A stretch of 14,212 nucleotides of DNA from a bacterium (GCA_016202645.1 JACQOF010000116.1:1-14212); one strand, 5' to 3'. Numbered from the stretch's first letter, positions 1 to 8,167 are shown. The notes: generated by a model not told the origin, from the letters alone. Translations and numbers: made by a program.

Positions 1-58
1 CTGGGAGAGCACTTGCATGGCATGCAAGGGGTCAGGGGTTCGACTCCCCTCAGCTCCA
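1..58 (+). tRNA. tRNA-Ala (anticodon GGC), 5' end outside the window
   Basis: This is the 3' part of an alanine tRNA that reads GCC codons. The window opens in the D-loop. The anticodon stem pairs 12-16 with 24-28 around a 7-nt loop (17-23) with anticodon GGC at 19-21. The variable loop is 29-33. The T-stem pairs 34-38 with 46-50 around TTCGACT. The 3' acceptor strand is 51-57 and the discriminator A is at 58. The bases after it are TATC, so CCA is not encoded and must be added after transcription. The anticodon arm closely resembles E. coli alaW. The acceptor 5' strand cannot be checked because it lies outside the window. Confidence 0.95.
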
Positions 59-74
59 TATCCGAATCCGTTGG

Positions 75-102
75 TCATTGCCAACTGCTCATTGCTCATT
101 GT
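75..102 (+). repeat. 7-bp tandem repeat array (CYMWYWG family), upstream of the FKBP gene
   Basis: Four consecutive heptamers fill this stretch: TCATTGC, CAACTGC, TCATTGC, TCATTGT. Read one base earlier in phase, the units are CCAACTG and CTCATTG. They lie between the tRNA and the FKBP ribosome binding site, in otherwise featureless DNA. The same degenerate heptamer occurs on the opposite strand at 7257-7284, so this looks like a genome-dispersed short tandem repeat family. No function can be read from it. Confidence 0.6.
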
Positions 103-129
103 TTCATTCTCAGGAGAGGACTTGCGTGA

Positions 130-597
130 ATGACGCGATATTGGATTTGCCTGATTTCCACCGCTGTTCTGGTTTCCGGCTGTCAGCAGGAGCCGGCGGC
201 GAATGTTGCGCCGGCCGGGAAAAAGTCCGCTGGGACATGGGAGAACGTTCCCGGCTACGAAAGCGCCGCGCCCGTGCTTCAGTTTGAGGATCTTGTGGCC
301 GGAAGCGGCGCCGAGGCCAAGTCCGGGATGACGCTGACCGTCCATTACACCGGCTGGCTTAAGGATTCCGGGAAAGTTTTCGACAGTTCGAAAACCCGGA
401 ACACGCCCTTCACGTTTCCTCTCGGCGCCGGCCGCGTCATCCGCGGATGGGACGAGGGGATGGTGGGGATGAAGGTTGGCGGAAAACGAAAACTGACGAT
501 TCCCCCGGACTATGGATACGGCTCGGACGGCGCCGGCGGCGTCATCCCGCCGAACGCCACGCTGATCTTCGAGGTGGAACTCCTGGACGTGAAGTAG
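130..597 (+). CDS. FKBP-type peptidyl-prolyl cis-trans isomerase, lipoprotein
   Basis: This 155-residue protein should catalyse cis-trans isomerisation of peptidyl-proline bonds in the cell envelope. Residues 1-18 form a lipoprotein signal ending in the lipobox VSGC, with Cys18 as the lipidated residue. A short linker follows, and then one complete FKBP domain (about 47-155). It shows the family blocks VHYTGWL, GKVFDSS, VIRGWDEGM, MKVGGKRKL, IPPDYGYG and IPPNATLIFEVELL, which include the aromatic and Asp residues that line the prolyl pocket. The start is set by AGGAGAGGA (112-120), well spaced from the ATG at 130. It ends 4 nt before ychF, so the two are probably co-transcribed, although they have no obvious shared task. 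The closest textbook comparison is the FkpA/Mip class, but there is no dimerisation domain here, so no gene symbol is given. Confidence 0.93.
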   Translation: MTRYWICLISTAVLVSGCQQEPAANVAPAGKKSAGTWENVPGYESAAPVLQFEDLVAGSGAEAKSGMTLTVHYTGWLKDSGKVFDSSKTRNTPFTFPLGAGRVIRGWDEGMVGMKVGGKRKLTIPPDYGYGSDGAGGVIPPNATLIFEVELLDVK

Positions 598-601
598 ACC
601 C

Positions 602-1693
602 ATGGACATCGGCATCGTCGGCCTGCCGAACGTCGGCAAGTCGACCCTCTTTAACGCCCTCACCAAAATGTCCGCGGCGGCGGAAAATTATCCGTTCTGC
701 ACCATCGACCCCAACATCGGCGTCGTTCCGGTCGAGGATCCGCGCCTTCAGCGGCTCGCCGAGATCGTCCATCCGAAACTGATCACCCCGACGGCGATCC
801 GCTTTGTCGACATCGCCGGCCTCGTGGCCGGCGCGCACAAAGGCGAGGGACTCGGGAACAAGTTTCTGTCGCACATCCGGGAGGTCGACGCGATTTTGCA
901 CGTGCTCCGGTGTTTTGAGGACACCCAGGTTGTTCATGTTTCGGCTGATGTCGATCCTGTCCGGGACGCCGAGACGATAGAGACGGAACTCATCCTCGCC
1001 GACCTCGCCACCGTCGCGAAACGCCTGGATACGATCGCCAAAAAATCCAAAACAACCAACCCGGAACTGAAACCGGAAACGGATTTGCTGGAACGCCTCC
1101 AGCGATACCTCTCGGACGGGAAACTGGCCAACCGGTTCGAGACGGCGTCCAGGGAGGAAGCGGAAGCGGTGGACGGTCTGCGCCTCTTGACGTCGAAGCC
1201 CATGATCTATGCGGCCAATCTCAAGGAGGGGAACCTCAAGAACGCCGAGGCCCACCTCGCGGCTCTCCGCCGCGCGGCGGACTTCAAGGGATACGGCCTT
1301 CTGCCGATCGCGGCGCGATTCGAGCATGAGCTGAATGCCCTCGAAGACGCCGACCGGCGGATGTTCATGACCGAGGCCGGCATCGAATCCGGCGGACTGC
1401 CCCGGCTTGTCTCAGCCTGCTACAGCCTCCTCAAACTCGTCACATTTTTCACCGCCGGAGAAAAGGAAGCCCGCGCATGGACAGTCCGGGAGGGAACGGC
1501 GGCTCCGAAAGCGGCCGGGAAAATTCATACCGACATCGAAAAGGGATTCGTCCGGGCCGAAATCTGCGGCTATGAGGAACTCGACACGCTGGGATCATAC
1601 GCGAAAGTCCGTGAAGCCGGAAAGATGCGGATCGAGGGCCGGGACTACGTCATCCGCGACGGAGATGTCTGTTACTTCAGATTCACGCCTTAG
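602..1693 (+). CDS. ychF: YchF/OLA1-family redox-regulated ATPase
   Basis: YchF is a nearly universal Obg-related P-loop NTPase that binds ribosomes and prefers ATP. The 363-residue length equals that of E. coli YchF. The P-loop is GLPNVGKST (residues 7-15). The G3 region is [17 protein letters not shown] starting at D70. The G4 position reads NLKE (206-209) instead of the NKxD of true GTPases, which is the known basis for ATP preference in this family. The middle (about 120-200) is the predicted coiled-coil insertion, and the C-terminus (about 280-363) is the TGS domain ending in [10 protein letters not shown]. No convincing Shine-Dalgarno precedes the ATG, so translation may be coupled to the FKBP gene 4 nt upstream. 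Its 3' end overlaps the convergent glucosidase gene by 11 bp. Confidence 0.97.
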   Translation: MDIGIVGLPNVGKSTLFNALTKMSAAAENYPFCTIDPNIGVVPVEDPRLQRLAEIVHPKLITPTAIRFVDIAGLVAGAHKGEGLGNKFLSHIREVDAILHVLRCFEDTQVVHVSADVDPVRDAETIETELILADLATVAKRLDTIAKKSKTTNPELKPETDLLERLQRYLSDGKLANRFETASREEAEAVDGLRLLTSKPMIYAANLKEGNLKNAEAHLAALRRAADFKGYGLLPIAARFEHELNALEDADRRMFMTEAGIESGGLPRLVSACYSLLKLVTFFTAGEKEARAWTVREGTAAPKAAGKIHTDIEKGFVRAEICGYEELDTLGSYAKVREAGKMRIEGRDYVIRDGDVCYFRFTP

Positions 1694-4361
1694 AGTAAGC
1701 GTCCCGCAAACAGCGCGTCACCAGGGAGGTCCAGCCGGTCTGGTGGCTCGCGCCGATTCCGCGGCCGGTGTCGCCGTCGAAATACTCATAAAACAGCGCC
1801 AGGTTCTTCCAGTGCGGATCCTTCGCGTACGGCGTTTCGTTTCCGTGGCAGGGCCGGCGGCCATTTTTGTCGGGGAGGAAAAGCCGCCCCAGCCTTTTTG
1901 AAATCTCCCGCGCCACTTCCCTCAAATTCATTTTCCGGCCGGACCCGACGGGGCATTCGACCTTGAGGCTGTCACCGTAAAAGTGGTGGAAACGCTCGAG
2001 GGCCTCGATGATGAGATAGTTCATCGGAAACCACACCGGGCCGCGCCAATTGGAATTGCCGCCGAAGAGACCGGTGGATGAGTCGGCCGGGTCGTAGGCG
2101 ACCTTCCATTCATGGCCGTCGATGCGAAATACGTAAGGATGGTCCTTGTAGACGCGGGACATGGACCGGATGCCGTACGGCGACAGAAATTCGTCCTCGT
2201 CGAGCAGATAGCGGAGCACGCGTTCGAGCCGTTCCCGGGAGGGAATGGCCAGGAGGCGGCGGATTTTGGTGCCGGTTTTCATGCTGTCGAAGTATGCCAT
2301 CTGCGATGCGAGGTCCTTGCGGTTTTCGAGAAACCATTCGAGACGCTTCCTGAATCCCGGCAGACGCTCGATGTCGTCCTGTTCGAGAATTTCGCAGGTA
2401 AAGAGCGGCACGAGCCCGACCATCGACCGACACCGGAGAGGGATTTGTTTTCCCTCTATGCGGAGCTGGTCGTAGTAGAAGCCGTCTTTTTCGTCCCAGA
2501 GACCCGTGCCGCCGAGCGTGTTGATCGAGTCGGCGATTGCGATGAAATGCTCAAAGAATTTGGACGCGATATCCTCCATGGCCGGATTGGTCAGCGCCAG
2601 CTCGCACGCCATCGACATCATCGTCGCCGCGTAAAATGCCATCCAGGCGGTGCCGTCCGCCTGCTGGAGATGGCCGCCGGTCGGCAGGGGCTTCGACCGG
2701 TCGAACACGCCGATGTTGTCGAGGCCGAGAAAGCCGCCGGAAAAAAGATTGTTGCCTTCGGCGTCCTTGCGGTTCACCCACCACGTAAAATTCAGCATGA
2801 GCTTCAAAAATGTCCGAGATAAAAACGTCCGGTCGCGCTGTCCTTTCGCCCCCGTCATCTTGTAAATCCGCCAGCACGCCCATGCGTGGACGGGCGGGTT
2901 GACGTCCGAGAACGCGAACTCGTAGGCCGGGATCTGGCCGTTGGCGTGCATGTACCACTCGCGCAGGAACAGCACGAGCTGTTCCTTCGAGAAATGCGGA
3001 TCGATGGAGGCGAAGGGAATCATGTGGAAGGCCGTGTCCCAGGCCGCGTACCACGGATATTCCCATTTGTCGGGCATCGAGATGACGTCGCGGTTGTAAA
3101 GCTGCATCCACTCGTGGTTGCGCCCGGTCCAGCGGTCCCGCGGCGGCGCGGGCATGGCCGGGTCTCCGTCAAGCCAGTCATGCACTATATAATGGAAGAA
3201 CTGCTTCCCCCAGAGAATCCCGGCATAGGCCTGCCGATAAACGGCGGCGGCTTCCGGATCGAGTTCCTTGGGCGTCTTGGCGGCGTAATACTCGTCGCAT
3301 TCCTTCCGACGAGTTGACAACGTCTCATCAAAGCCTTTCCCGAACGGCGCCTTGGCTGTTTCGGCCTGCCTCGTCAGCCTCAGCCGGATTTCGACGGATT
3401 TGCCGGCGGCGATTTCACAGACGTAGTGGGCGGCGGCCTTGGTGCCGGTCTGTTTGGGATTTACGGCGTCTTTTTTCTTGTGAATCACATGGTCGTGAAA
3501 CCCGTCTTTGACCCAGGGGTGGAGATTGTCTCCGCCGTAAAGACGCTCGTTGTTGGTCTCGTTTTCGGTGAACAGCATATTCGGCCGGCGGCGCGCAGGC
3601 CCGGTATCCGCGTGGAACAGATATTTGCCCAGACTTGGATGGTCCGCCAGAACGGCTCCCTCCGGCGTCAGGGTCATCTGACGCCTCGGCCAGTAGCCCT
3701 CACCGGTCCGGCCCCAGACCCAGGTATTGCGGAACCACAGGGTCGGCAAGAGATGAATCGTGGCGGCGGCCGGCCCGCGGTTGGCGGCGGTGATCTGGAT
3801 GAGGATGTCGTCCGCGGCGGCCTTGGCGTACTCGACGGTCACGTCAAAGTATTCGTTCTTGTCGAAGACCCCGGTATCGATGATCTCAAATTCCGGCTGG
3901 TCTTTGCCCTGCCGCGCGTTCTCCTCGATAAGCCGGCGGTACGGAAATTCATTTTGCGGATATTTGTAGAGGCCCTTCATGTAGGCGTGAGTCGGAAGAG
4001 AATCGAGATAGTAGTAGCACTCCTTGACGTCCTCCCCGTGATTGCCCTCCGGGCCGCCAAGCCCGAAAAGGCGTTCCTTGAGAATGGGGTCCTTGCCGTT
4101 CCAGAGCGCCAGCGCGAAACAGAGCCGGCACTCGCGGTCGGTGATGCCCATAAGCCCGTCCTCGCCCCAGCGGTAGACGCGGCTGCGGGCGTGATCGTGC
4201 GTGAAATACGTCCAGTTCGAGCCGTCTCCGGAATAGTCCTCGCGCACGGTCCCCCACTGCCGTTCCGAAAGGTAGGGCCCCCACCGTTTCCAGTTCTCTT
4301 TGCGGTCGGCGTCCCGCTGAAGGCGTTCTTCCTCAATCTGCAAGCCAGAGGGGTTTGCCAT
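1683..4361 (-). CDS. GH63 / MGH1-like glucosidase, cytoplasmic
   Basis: This 892-residue protein belongs to the large glucosidase group related to GH63 and mannosylglycerate hydrolase, an (alpha/alpha)6-barrel inverting alpha-glycosidase fold. Recognisable blocks are WGPYLSERQWGTVREDYS, HDHARSRVYRWGEDGL and GLGGPEGNHGEDVKE in the N-terminal part, and WDTAF, SNWRGPVWFPMNYL and EYFDGDTGRG with SHQTGWT in the catalytic part. By analogy with E. coli YgjK, the general acid should be D442 (in WDTAF) and the base E859 (in FYEYFDG). There is no signal peptide, so it should act in the cytoplasm, probably on an alpha-glucoside or alpha-mannoside; the substrate cannot be read from sequence. The frame stays open upstream to an ATG at 4427, but I chose 4361 because homologues as I remember them begin near the EEERLQRDADRKENWKRWG segment. 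Neither start has a clear Shine-Dalgarno. Confidence 0.9.
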   Translation of the reverse strand: MANPSGLQIEEERLQRDADRKENWKRWGPYLSERQWGTVREDYSGDGSNWTYFTHDHARSRVYRWGEDGLMGITDRECRLCFALALWNGKDPILKERLFGLGGPEGNHGEDVKECYYYLDSLPTHAYMKGLYKYPQNEFPYRRLIEENARQGKDQPEFEIIDTGVFDKNEYFDVTVEYAKAAADDILIQITAANRGPAAATIHLLPTLWFRNTWVWGRTGEGYWPRRQMTLTPEGAVLADHPSLGKYLFHADTGPARRRPNMLFTENETNNERLYGGDNLHPWVKDGFHDHVIHKKKDAVNPKQTGTKAAAHYVCEIAAGKSVEIRLRLTRQAETAKAPFGKGFDETLSTRRKECDEYYAAKTPKELDPEAAAVYRQAYAGILWGKQFFHYIVHDWLDGDPAMPAPPRDRWTGRNHEWMQLYNRDVISMPDKWEYPWYAAWDTAFHMIPFASIDPHFSKEQLVLFLREWYMHANGQIPAYEFAFSDVNPPVHAWACWRIYKMTGAKGQRDRTFLSRTFLKLMLNFTWWVNRKDAEGNNLFSGGFLGLDNIGVFDRSKPLPTGGHLQQADGTAWMAFYAATMMSMACELALTNPAMEDIASKFFEHFIAIADSINTLGGTGLWDEKDGFYYDQLRIEGKQIPLRCRSMVGLVPLFTCEILEQDDIERLPGFRKRLEWFLENRKDLASQMAYFDSMKTGTKIRRLLAIPSRERLERVLRYLLDEDEFLSPYGIRSMSRVYKDHPYVFRIDGHEWKVAYDPADSSTGLFGGNSNWRGPVWFPMNYLIIEALERFHHFYGDSLKVECPVGSGRKMNLREVAREISKRLGRLFLPDKNGRRPCHGNETPYAKDPHWKNLALFYEYFDGDTGRGIGASHQTGWTSLVTRCLRDAYSKA

Positions 4362-4438
4362 ATGAGAGCGCCAATCGAACCATTGTCCGGAAAGTCCGTC
4401 AAGCGTGTTTATCAGGATGTCGCCCATCTGTTCTGGTC

Positions 4439-4528
4439 GTCATTCCCGCGAAAGCGGGAATCCAGAACCGCATTCTGGACCCCCGCTTTCAGCGTCGGCG
4501 GGCGTCGGCGGGGGGCGTCGGCGGGGGG
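4439..4528. repeat. REP-like palindromic element with GC-rich tandem tail
   Basis: This is non-coding DNA between divergent genes. The first hairpin pairs ATTCCCGC (4442-4449) with GCGGGAAT (4454-4461) around a GAAA loop. The second pairs TCCAGAA (4461-4467) with TTCTGGA (4473-4479). The sequence from about 4475 resembles a degraded inverted copy of the left half (CTGGA, then CCCCGCTTTC, then a GGCGGG run). The GTCATTCCCGCGAAAGCGGG core is a widely distributed intergenic bacterial repeat that, mistranslated, gives the familiar peptides FPRKRESR and IPAKAGIQ; both frames are seen here. The right end (4492-4528) is about three copies of GCGTCGGCGG with extra G residues. It could act as a bidirectional terminator or insulator, but that is not shown. 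Confidence 0.75.
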
Positions 4529-4598
4529 TCAGACCTAAGTTTATGCGTTTATTTTTATCAGGTTGTCTGCTGTGGATTATTGTGATTATCTGACCTTC

Positions 4599-7238
4599 AT
4601 GCGTGTCTGGCTGACGACAGTTCTGGTGTTTCAGAGTTTCACCATGGCCACGGCGGAACGCCTGCCAGTGACCGGGTCGGATTTCAACGACGTGGCACGT
4701 AGCGCAAGGCGGGGCGATACCCTAGTGCTTTCCGCCGGAGTCCATCGCGGAACTTTCACGCTCCCGGCCGGCATTGCCCTGGACGGCATGGGCGCGATTC
4801 TAGAAGGGGACTCCGGGATGAGTGCCGTGTTGGTTCTGGAGGGATCCAATGACGTGCGGGATCTGACGGTTCGCGCGGACCCTGCGGATTCTCCGGCGGT
4901 CGGCATTCGGATATTGAAAGGTCCCGCGAATCTGCGGGGCGTGCACGTTCGCGGGTTTCGGCGGTACGGTATCCGCGCCGGAGAGAACGGCGGGACCTTC
5001 GTGGATGGCTCGGTCGAGGACTGCGGCGAGGACGGATTTTCGGCGGCGGGCTCTCGCTGGACCATCCAGCGGAGCCGGTTCGCGCGGAACGGCGACGACG
5101 GCGTGGACTTGTTCAAAAACACGTCCAGCATCATCGCCTCATGTCTCTTCGACCGGAACGGCGACGCGGCCGTGGAACTGGGCGTCTGCCGGGACGTGCG
5201 GCTGATCGGGAACACCACGCTGGGCCATCGCGTGACGTGCTCGGCCCGGCTGGGCGACCTGCCTTCCCGATTCAGCAACAACAGCATCGCCGACAGTTCC
5301 TTTCTCGAAAAACGCGGAGACATGCCCGTGTCCGACTGGGCGGAACTGGAAAGGAGATATCCGAACGCCGGCAACGGGCCGCTGGATGTCGAGGCCGGTA
5401 AGACGCCGGAGCCGGCGCCGGTGGAAGTCAACATCGTGGTCCAGGAGCCGGCGTCGCCGGCCGGCACCGCGGCGGCCTTTGTGCCGCCGAAATTCGCCGG
5501 GCGTCTGCGCGAGCGGGTGACGGCGAACCTTTCTTACGGCGGGCTTCAGGCTTCCGATCTCGCCATGAAAACCGCCCTGCCCGGAGACACGTTTATTTCG
5601 CCCCTGCTCCGAAAGGTCTTCGACGACCCGCTGAATCTCTCCGATTGGCTGGAGACGCGGTCGGCGGACGGCGCGCGGGATTTATCGGAGCGTTACCGCG
5701 CGTATGCGGCGGACTTGGGCATGGAGGGAATTTCGGAAGCTGACACGTTCGATCTCTCCACCCGGAATCCGGAATCCTTCGGACAATCTTTGATCGATGC
5801 CTGGAAAACTGTCGACGCGGCCTACTGGAAATCCTTCGATGGAATTGATTCGCCCACCGAATTCGCGCGCGGATTGAGAGACGACCTTGAAGCCCAGTAC
5901 GCGGAGGAGGCCCAGCTCGGTCTTCCGCTCATGGAGGATTTTCTCTTCGATATTGAAATGGACATCAAGCTCCGCGACATCCTCCGGGACGCGGCGCGCG
6001 TCGACAGCGGCGCGCTTTTTCAGAGCGCTGAGAACTTGATGGCCCTGGTCCGGCCGGCGGAAGCGGCGGCGAAGGAATTAAAATCACGGCTGACGGCCAA
6101 ACAATTGTCCAAGCCCATCCTCCACAGGCGGGAGACCCCTTGGGGTCCGCTGGTCATTGCGGGCGTCGGAGACGACCGGCACGAGACCGTGACCGGATTT
6201 CTGATCGATCTCGGCGGGAACGACCGGTACGAGATTCCGGAGGACCGGCCCGCGCGCCTCATCATTGATCTCTCCGGGAACGACCAATACATCGGCGCGG
6301 CGGCGAAGGGTGTCGAGGGACTGTCGGCGGTCTGCGACTCCGAGGGCGACGACCGCTATGAGGGCCCGGCGCGGTCCCTTGGCGCGGGGCTCCTCGGGTG
6401 CGGCGTTCTGATCGATCGGGACGGCGACGATCATTACGACGCAGGGCGATACAGCCAGGGATTCGGGTTTTTCGGCGTCGGATGGCTTGAAGACGGCGGC
6501 GGCGACGATGTCTACCGCATCCCGGGCTACGGGCAGGGCATGGGCGCTGTCTGGGGTCTGGGCGTGATCTCCGACGCGTCCGGAAATGACCGGTATGAAA
6601 TTCTCCCCGTGAACAATGATCCGATCCGAAATCCGGCCCGGACGACGTCGATGGGCCAGGGGCTCGGCGAGGGTCTCCGGCCGCGCGGCGCCGGCGGCAT
6701 CGGCGTGATCTGGGACGGCGGCGGCCGGGACGAATATCTGGCCGACCTCTTCGCGCAGGGCGTCGGGTACTGGTACGGATTCGGCGCGCTCATCGACGTC
6801 GGCGAGGCAAATGACCAATACACCGGCTATCATTACACGCAGGGCGCGGGCATTCACCTGTCGGTCGGCGCGCTCTACGACGGCGGCGGCGCGGACCGCT
6901 ATCAGGCGTGGTATGTCTCGCAGGGATGCGGGCACGACGTGTCCCTGGGCGCGGTCTTCGACATCGGTGGCGATGATATCTACTCCGCGTTCGGGCTGGC
7001 CCAGGGGGCCGGAAGCGTCAACGGGATCGGCCTTCTCTGCGATTTTTCCGGCCGCGACGCCTACATGGGTACGGCGCGGATGACGGGCCAGGGCGACGCC
7101 TGGTACCACGCGAGGCTCCGCGAATACGGCAGTCTCGGGCTTTTTTTTGATCTCGGTGGCGAGGACTTTTACGCATCCGGGTCTCTCAACCGCTCCATCT
7201 GGACCAAGGGCGAGTATGGGTTGGGAGTCGACGAATGA
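4599..7238 (+). CDS. Secreted beta-helix protein with C-terminal GGDDxY repeat array
   Basis: No named gene is recognised. The 879-residue protein starts with a Sec signal (MRVWLTTVLVFQSFTMATAE), with likely cleavage after ATA. Residues of about 25-220 look like a right-handed parallel beta-helix of the pectate-lyase/NosD type, with short strands and the recurring pattern of N/G turns (FARNGDDGVDLF, FDRNGDAAVELG). Residues of about 290-520 are charged and probably helical. From about 535 to the end there are twelve repeats of the form (hydrophobic)-D-x-G-G-x-D-x-Y, mostly about 26 residues apart and often followed by SQGxG or AQGxG. It is likely exported and may bind ligand or metal through the clustered Asp residues; this is inference. 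I chose the ATG at 4599 because it gives a clean signal peptide; a TTG at 4563 would add 12 residues. No Shine-Dalgarno is visible. It overlaps the next gene by ATGA. Confidence 0.8.
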   Translation: MRVWLTTVLVFQSFTMATAERLPVTGSDFNDVARSARRGDTLVLSAGVHRGTFTLPAGIALDGMGAILEGDSGMSAVLVLEGSNDVRDLTVRADPADSPAVGIRILKGPANLRGVHVRGFRRYGIRAGENGGTFVDGSVEDCGEDGFSAAGSRWTIQRSRFARNGDDGVDLFKNTSSIIASCLFDRNGDAAVELGVCRDVRLIGNTTLGHRVTCSARLGDLPSRFSNNSIADSSFLEKRGDMPVSDWAELERRYPNAGNGPLDVEAGKTPEPAPVEVNIVVQEPASPAGTAAAFVPPKFAGRLRERVTANLSYGGLQASDLAMKTALPGDTFISPLLRKVFDDPLNLSDWLETRSADGARDLSERYRAYAADLGMEGISEADTFDLSTRNPESFGQSLIDAWKTVDAAYWKSFDGIDSPTEFARGLRDDLEAQYAEEAQLGLPLMEDFLFDIEMDIKLRDILRDAARVDSGALFQSAENLMALVRPAEAAAKELKSRLTAKQLSKPILHRRETPWGPLVIAGVGDDRHETVTGFLIDLGGNDRYEIPEDRPARLIIDLSGNDQYIGAAAKGVEGLSAVCDSEGDDRYEGPARSLGAGLLGCGVLIDRDGDDHYDAGRYSQGFGFFGVGWLEDGGGDDVYRIPGYGQGMGAVWGLGVISDASGNDRYEILPVNNDPIRNPARTTSMGQGLGEGLRPRGAGGIGVIWDGGGRDEYLADLFAQGVGYWYGFGALIDVGEANDQYTGYHYTQGAGIHLSVGALYDGGGADRYQAWYVSQGCGHDVSLGAVFDIGGDDIYSAFGLAQGAGSVNGIGLLCDFSGRDAYMGTARMTGQGDAWYHARLREYGSLGLFFDLGGEDFYASGSLNRSIWTKGEYGLGVDE
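6201..7178 (+). repeat. Twelve-fold GGDDxY protein repeat array
   Basis: This is the coding region for the repeats of the beta-helix protein. The core units in order are IDLGGNDRY, IDLSGNDQY, CDSEGDDRY, IDRDGDDHY, EDGGGDDVY, SDASGNDRY, WDGGGRDEY, IDVGEANDQY, YDGGGADRY, FDIGGDDIY, CDFSGRDAY and FDLGGEDFY. Most units from the third on are 25-27 residues apart. The sixth and eleventh are followed by longer insertions, and the eighth carries one extra residue. Between cores, a glycine-rich QGxGxxxGxG stretch recurs. The DNA of the units is diverged, so this is an old array and not a recent expansion. Confidence 0.85.
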
Positions 7239-8167
7239 AGTTTCGGATTTGTTTGCTGATGGCTGTGGGCTGTGGGCTGATGGCTGATGTTTCGCGGGCG
7301 TCCGAGGCATGGGAGCCAACCCCTGCCGACATCGAGGAGGCGTTCTTGCTCTGGGCCACGCCTCGCGTGCAGTTTCACGGCGCGGCGCAGGAAGAGGCGT
7401 ATAGCCTGATGATGGCCGACACCGTCGAGACCGCGAAAGTCCTCCCGCGCCTGATGGGTACGCCGAGCGGGTCCGTCCGGGACAAAATCCTCACGTTGAC
7501 CGAGGAACTCGGGGCCGGCGCGGTCGGGCCGGCCTTCCGGCCGCACGCGGGCGCGGACTCTCCGCATTTGTCGCTGGTCATGTTTTGCCTGAGCCGCGCG
7601 AAAGACCTCGAAAGCCTGCCGATCCTGGCCGGGCATCTCCGGCACGACCGCGCGCAGATGCGGTCGATTGCGGCGTTGTCCCTCGGCTACCTCGGCCATC
7701 CCGACGCCGTTGCGGATCTGGTGCGGGTGATCAATTCCGACACCGAATCCTCCGTCCGGAAATCCGCGGCGTTTGCGATCGGCCAGTGCGCCGATTCAAC
7801 GACGGTGGGAGAAGAGGCGCTCGACGCTCTCATCCGGACGCTCGACGACCCGTTCTTCGCCGCCCGGTTTAACGCGGCACGGGCTCTGGCCCGCCTGGCC
7901 GATCCCGCCGCGCGCCGGCTGTCGGACAAATACGATGGGCTGAGCGACACCGCCCGGTACGGCGCGCTCTTCGCGTCCGGCCGGATGAAGGACGCCGTCA
8001 GCGTGAATCTCCTGGATCGAATCGCCGCCGACACCAGCGCGCGGCCCGAACTTAGAGGCATCGCCCTGCGGGGTCTCATCGAACGAAAACATCCGATCGC
8101 GGACACGGACCTTCAGGATCTCAGAGCCATGCCCATCGGTCGCGGCCTGTGGGGCCTCATTCGATAA
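7235..8167 (+). CDS. Secreted HEAT-repeat protein
   Basis: This 310-residue protein has a signal peptide (KFRICLLMAVGCGLMADVS), with likely cleavage near SRA-SEA at about residue 25. The rest is helical. Residues of about 120-270 carry HEAT-like repeats, for example MRSIAALSLGYLGHPDAVADL, VRKSAAFAIGQCAD and ARFNAARALARLADPAA. HEAT solenoids are protein-interaction scaffolds, so the likely role is to bind a partner outside the cytoplasm. The best candidate partner is the upstream GGDDxY protein, because the two genes overlap by ATGA and are probably translationally coupled. A CRISP feature is the four-copy 7-bp repeat inside the signal-peptide codons (7257-7284). No catalytic motif is visible, and I do not recognise a named family beyond HEAT. 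The next gene starts 38 nt downstream. Confidence 0.85.
   Translation: MKFRICLLMAVGCGLMADVSRASEAWEPTPADIEEAFLLWATPRVQFHGAAQEEAYSLMMADTVETAKVLPRLMGTPSGSVRDKILTLTEELGAGAVGPAFRPHAGADSPHLSLVMFCLSRAKDLESLPILAGHLRHDRAQMRSIAALSLGYLGHPDAVADLVRVINSDTESSVRKSAAFAIGQCADSTTVGEEALDALIRTLDDPFFAARFNAARALARLADPAARRLSDKYDGLSDTARYGALFASGRMKDAVSVNLLDRIAADTSARPELRGIALRGLIERKHPIADTDLQDLRAMPIGRGLWGLIR
7257..7284 (+). repeat. 7-bp tandem repeat array inside the HEAT-protein signal peptide
   Basis: Four heptamers follow each other without a gap: TGATGGC, TGTGGGC, TGTGGGC, TGATGGC, then a partial unit TGATGTT. They encode part of the hydrophobic core LMAVGCGLMAD. On the minus strand the units are CCATCAG and CCCACAG, which fit the same CYMWYWG consensus as the array at 75-102. 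Seven is not a multiple of three, so gain or loss of one unit would shift the frame of the HEAT gene. Confidence 0.7.

Noticed and set aside
75-102. CRISPR array or CRISPR remnant in the heptamer or inverted-repeat regions
   Set aside because: The units are 7 bp and directly adjacent, with no spacers; the 30-bp repeats at 12125-12252 are a single inverted pair. No cas genes are present.
542-1327. Minus-strand open frame (261 codons) opposite ychF
   Set aside because: It is a shadow of ychF, which has every family motif.
3426-4538. Long plus-strand open frame (370 codons) opposite the GH63 gene
   Set aside because: It is antisense to well-conserved GH63 motifs, has no recognisable domain, and runs into the REP-like element.
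4563-4598. TTG start for the beta-helix protein 12 codons upstream
   Set aside because: It places charged and polar residues before the signal peptide and has no properly spaced Shine-Dalgarno. The ATG at 4599 fits better.
6201-7178. RTX calcium-binding repeats
   Set aside because: GGxDxY resembles part of the RTX nonapeptide, but the spacing is about 26 residues and there is no 9-residue tandem pattern. No type I secretion genes are nearby.
6084-7319. Long open frame on the minus strand (411 codons) opposite the GGDDxY repeats
   Set aside because: It is a mirror frame of a GC-rich repeat-coding region. It shows no domain and the plus-strand frame has a clear protein pattern.
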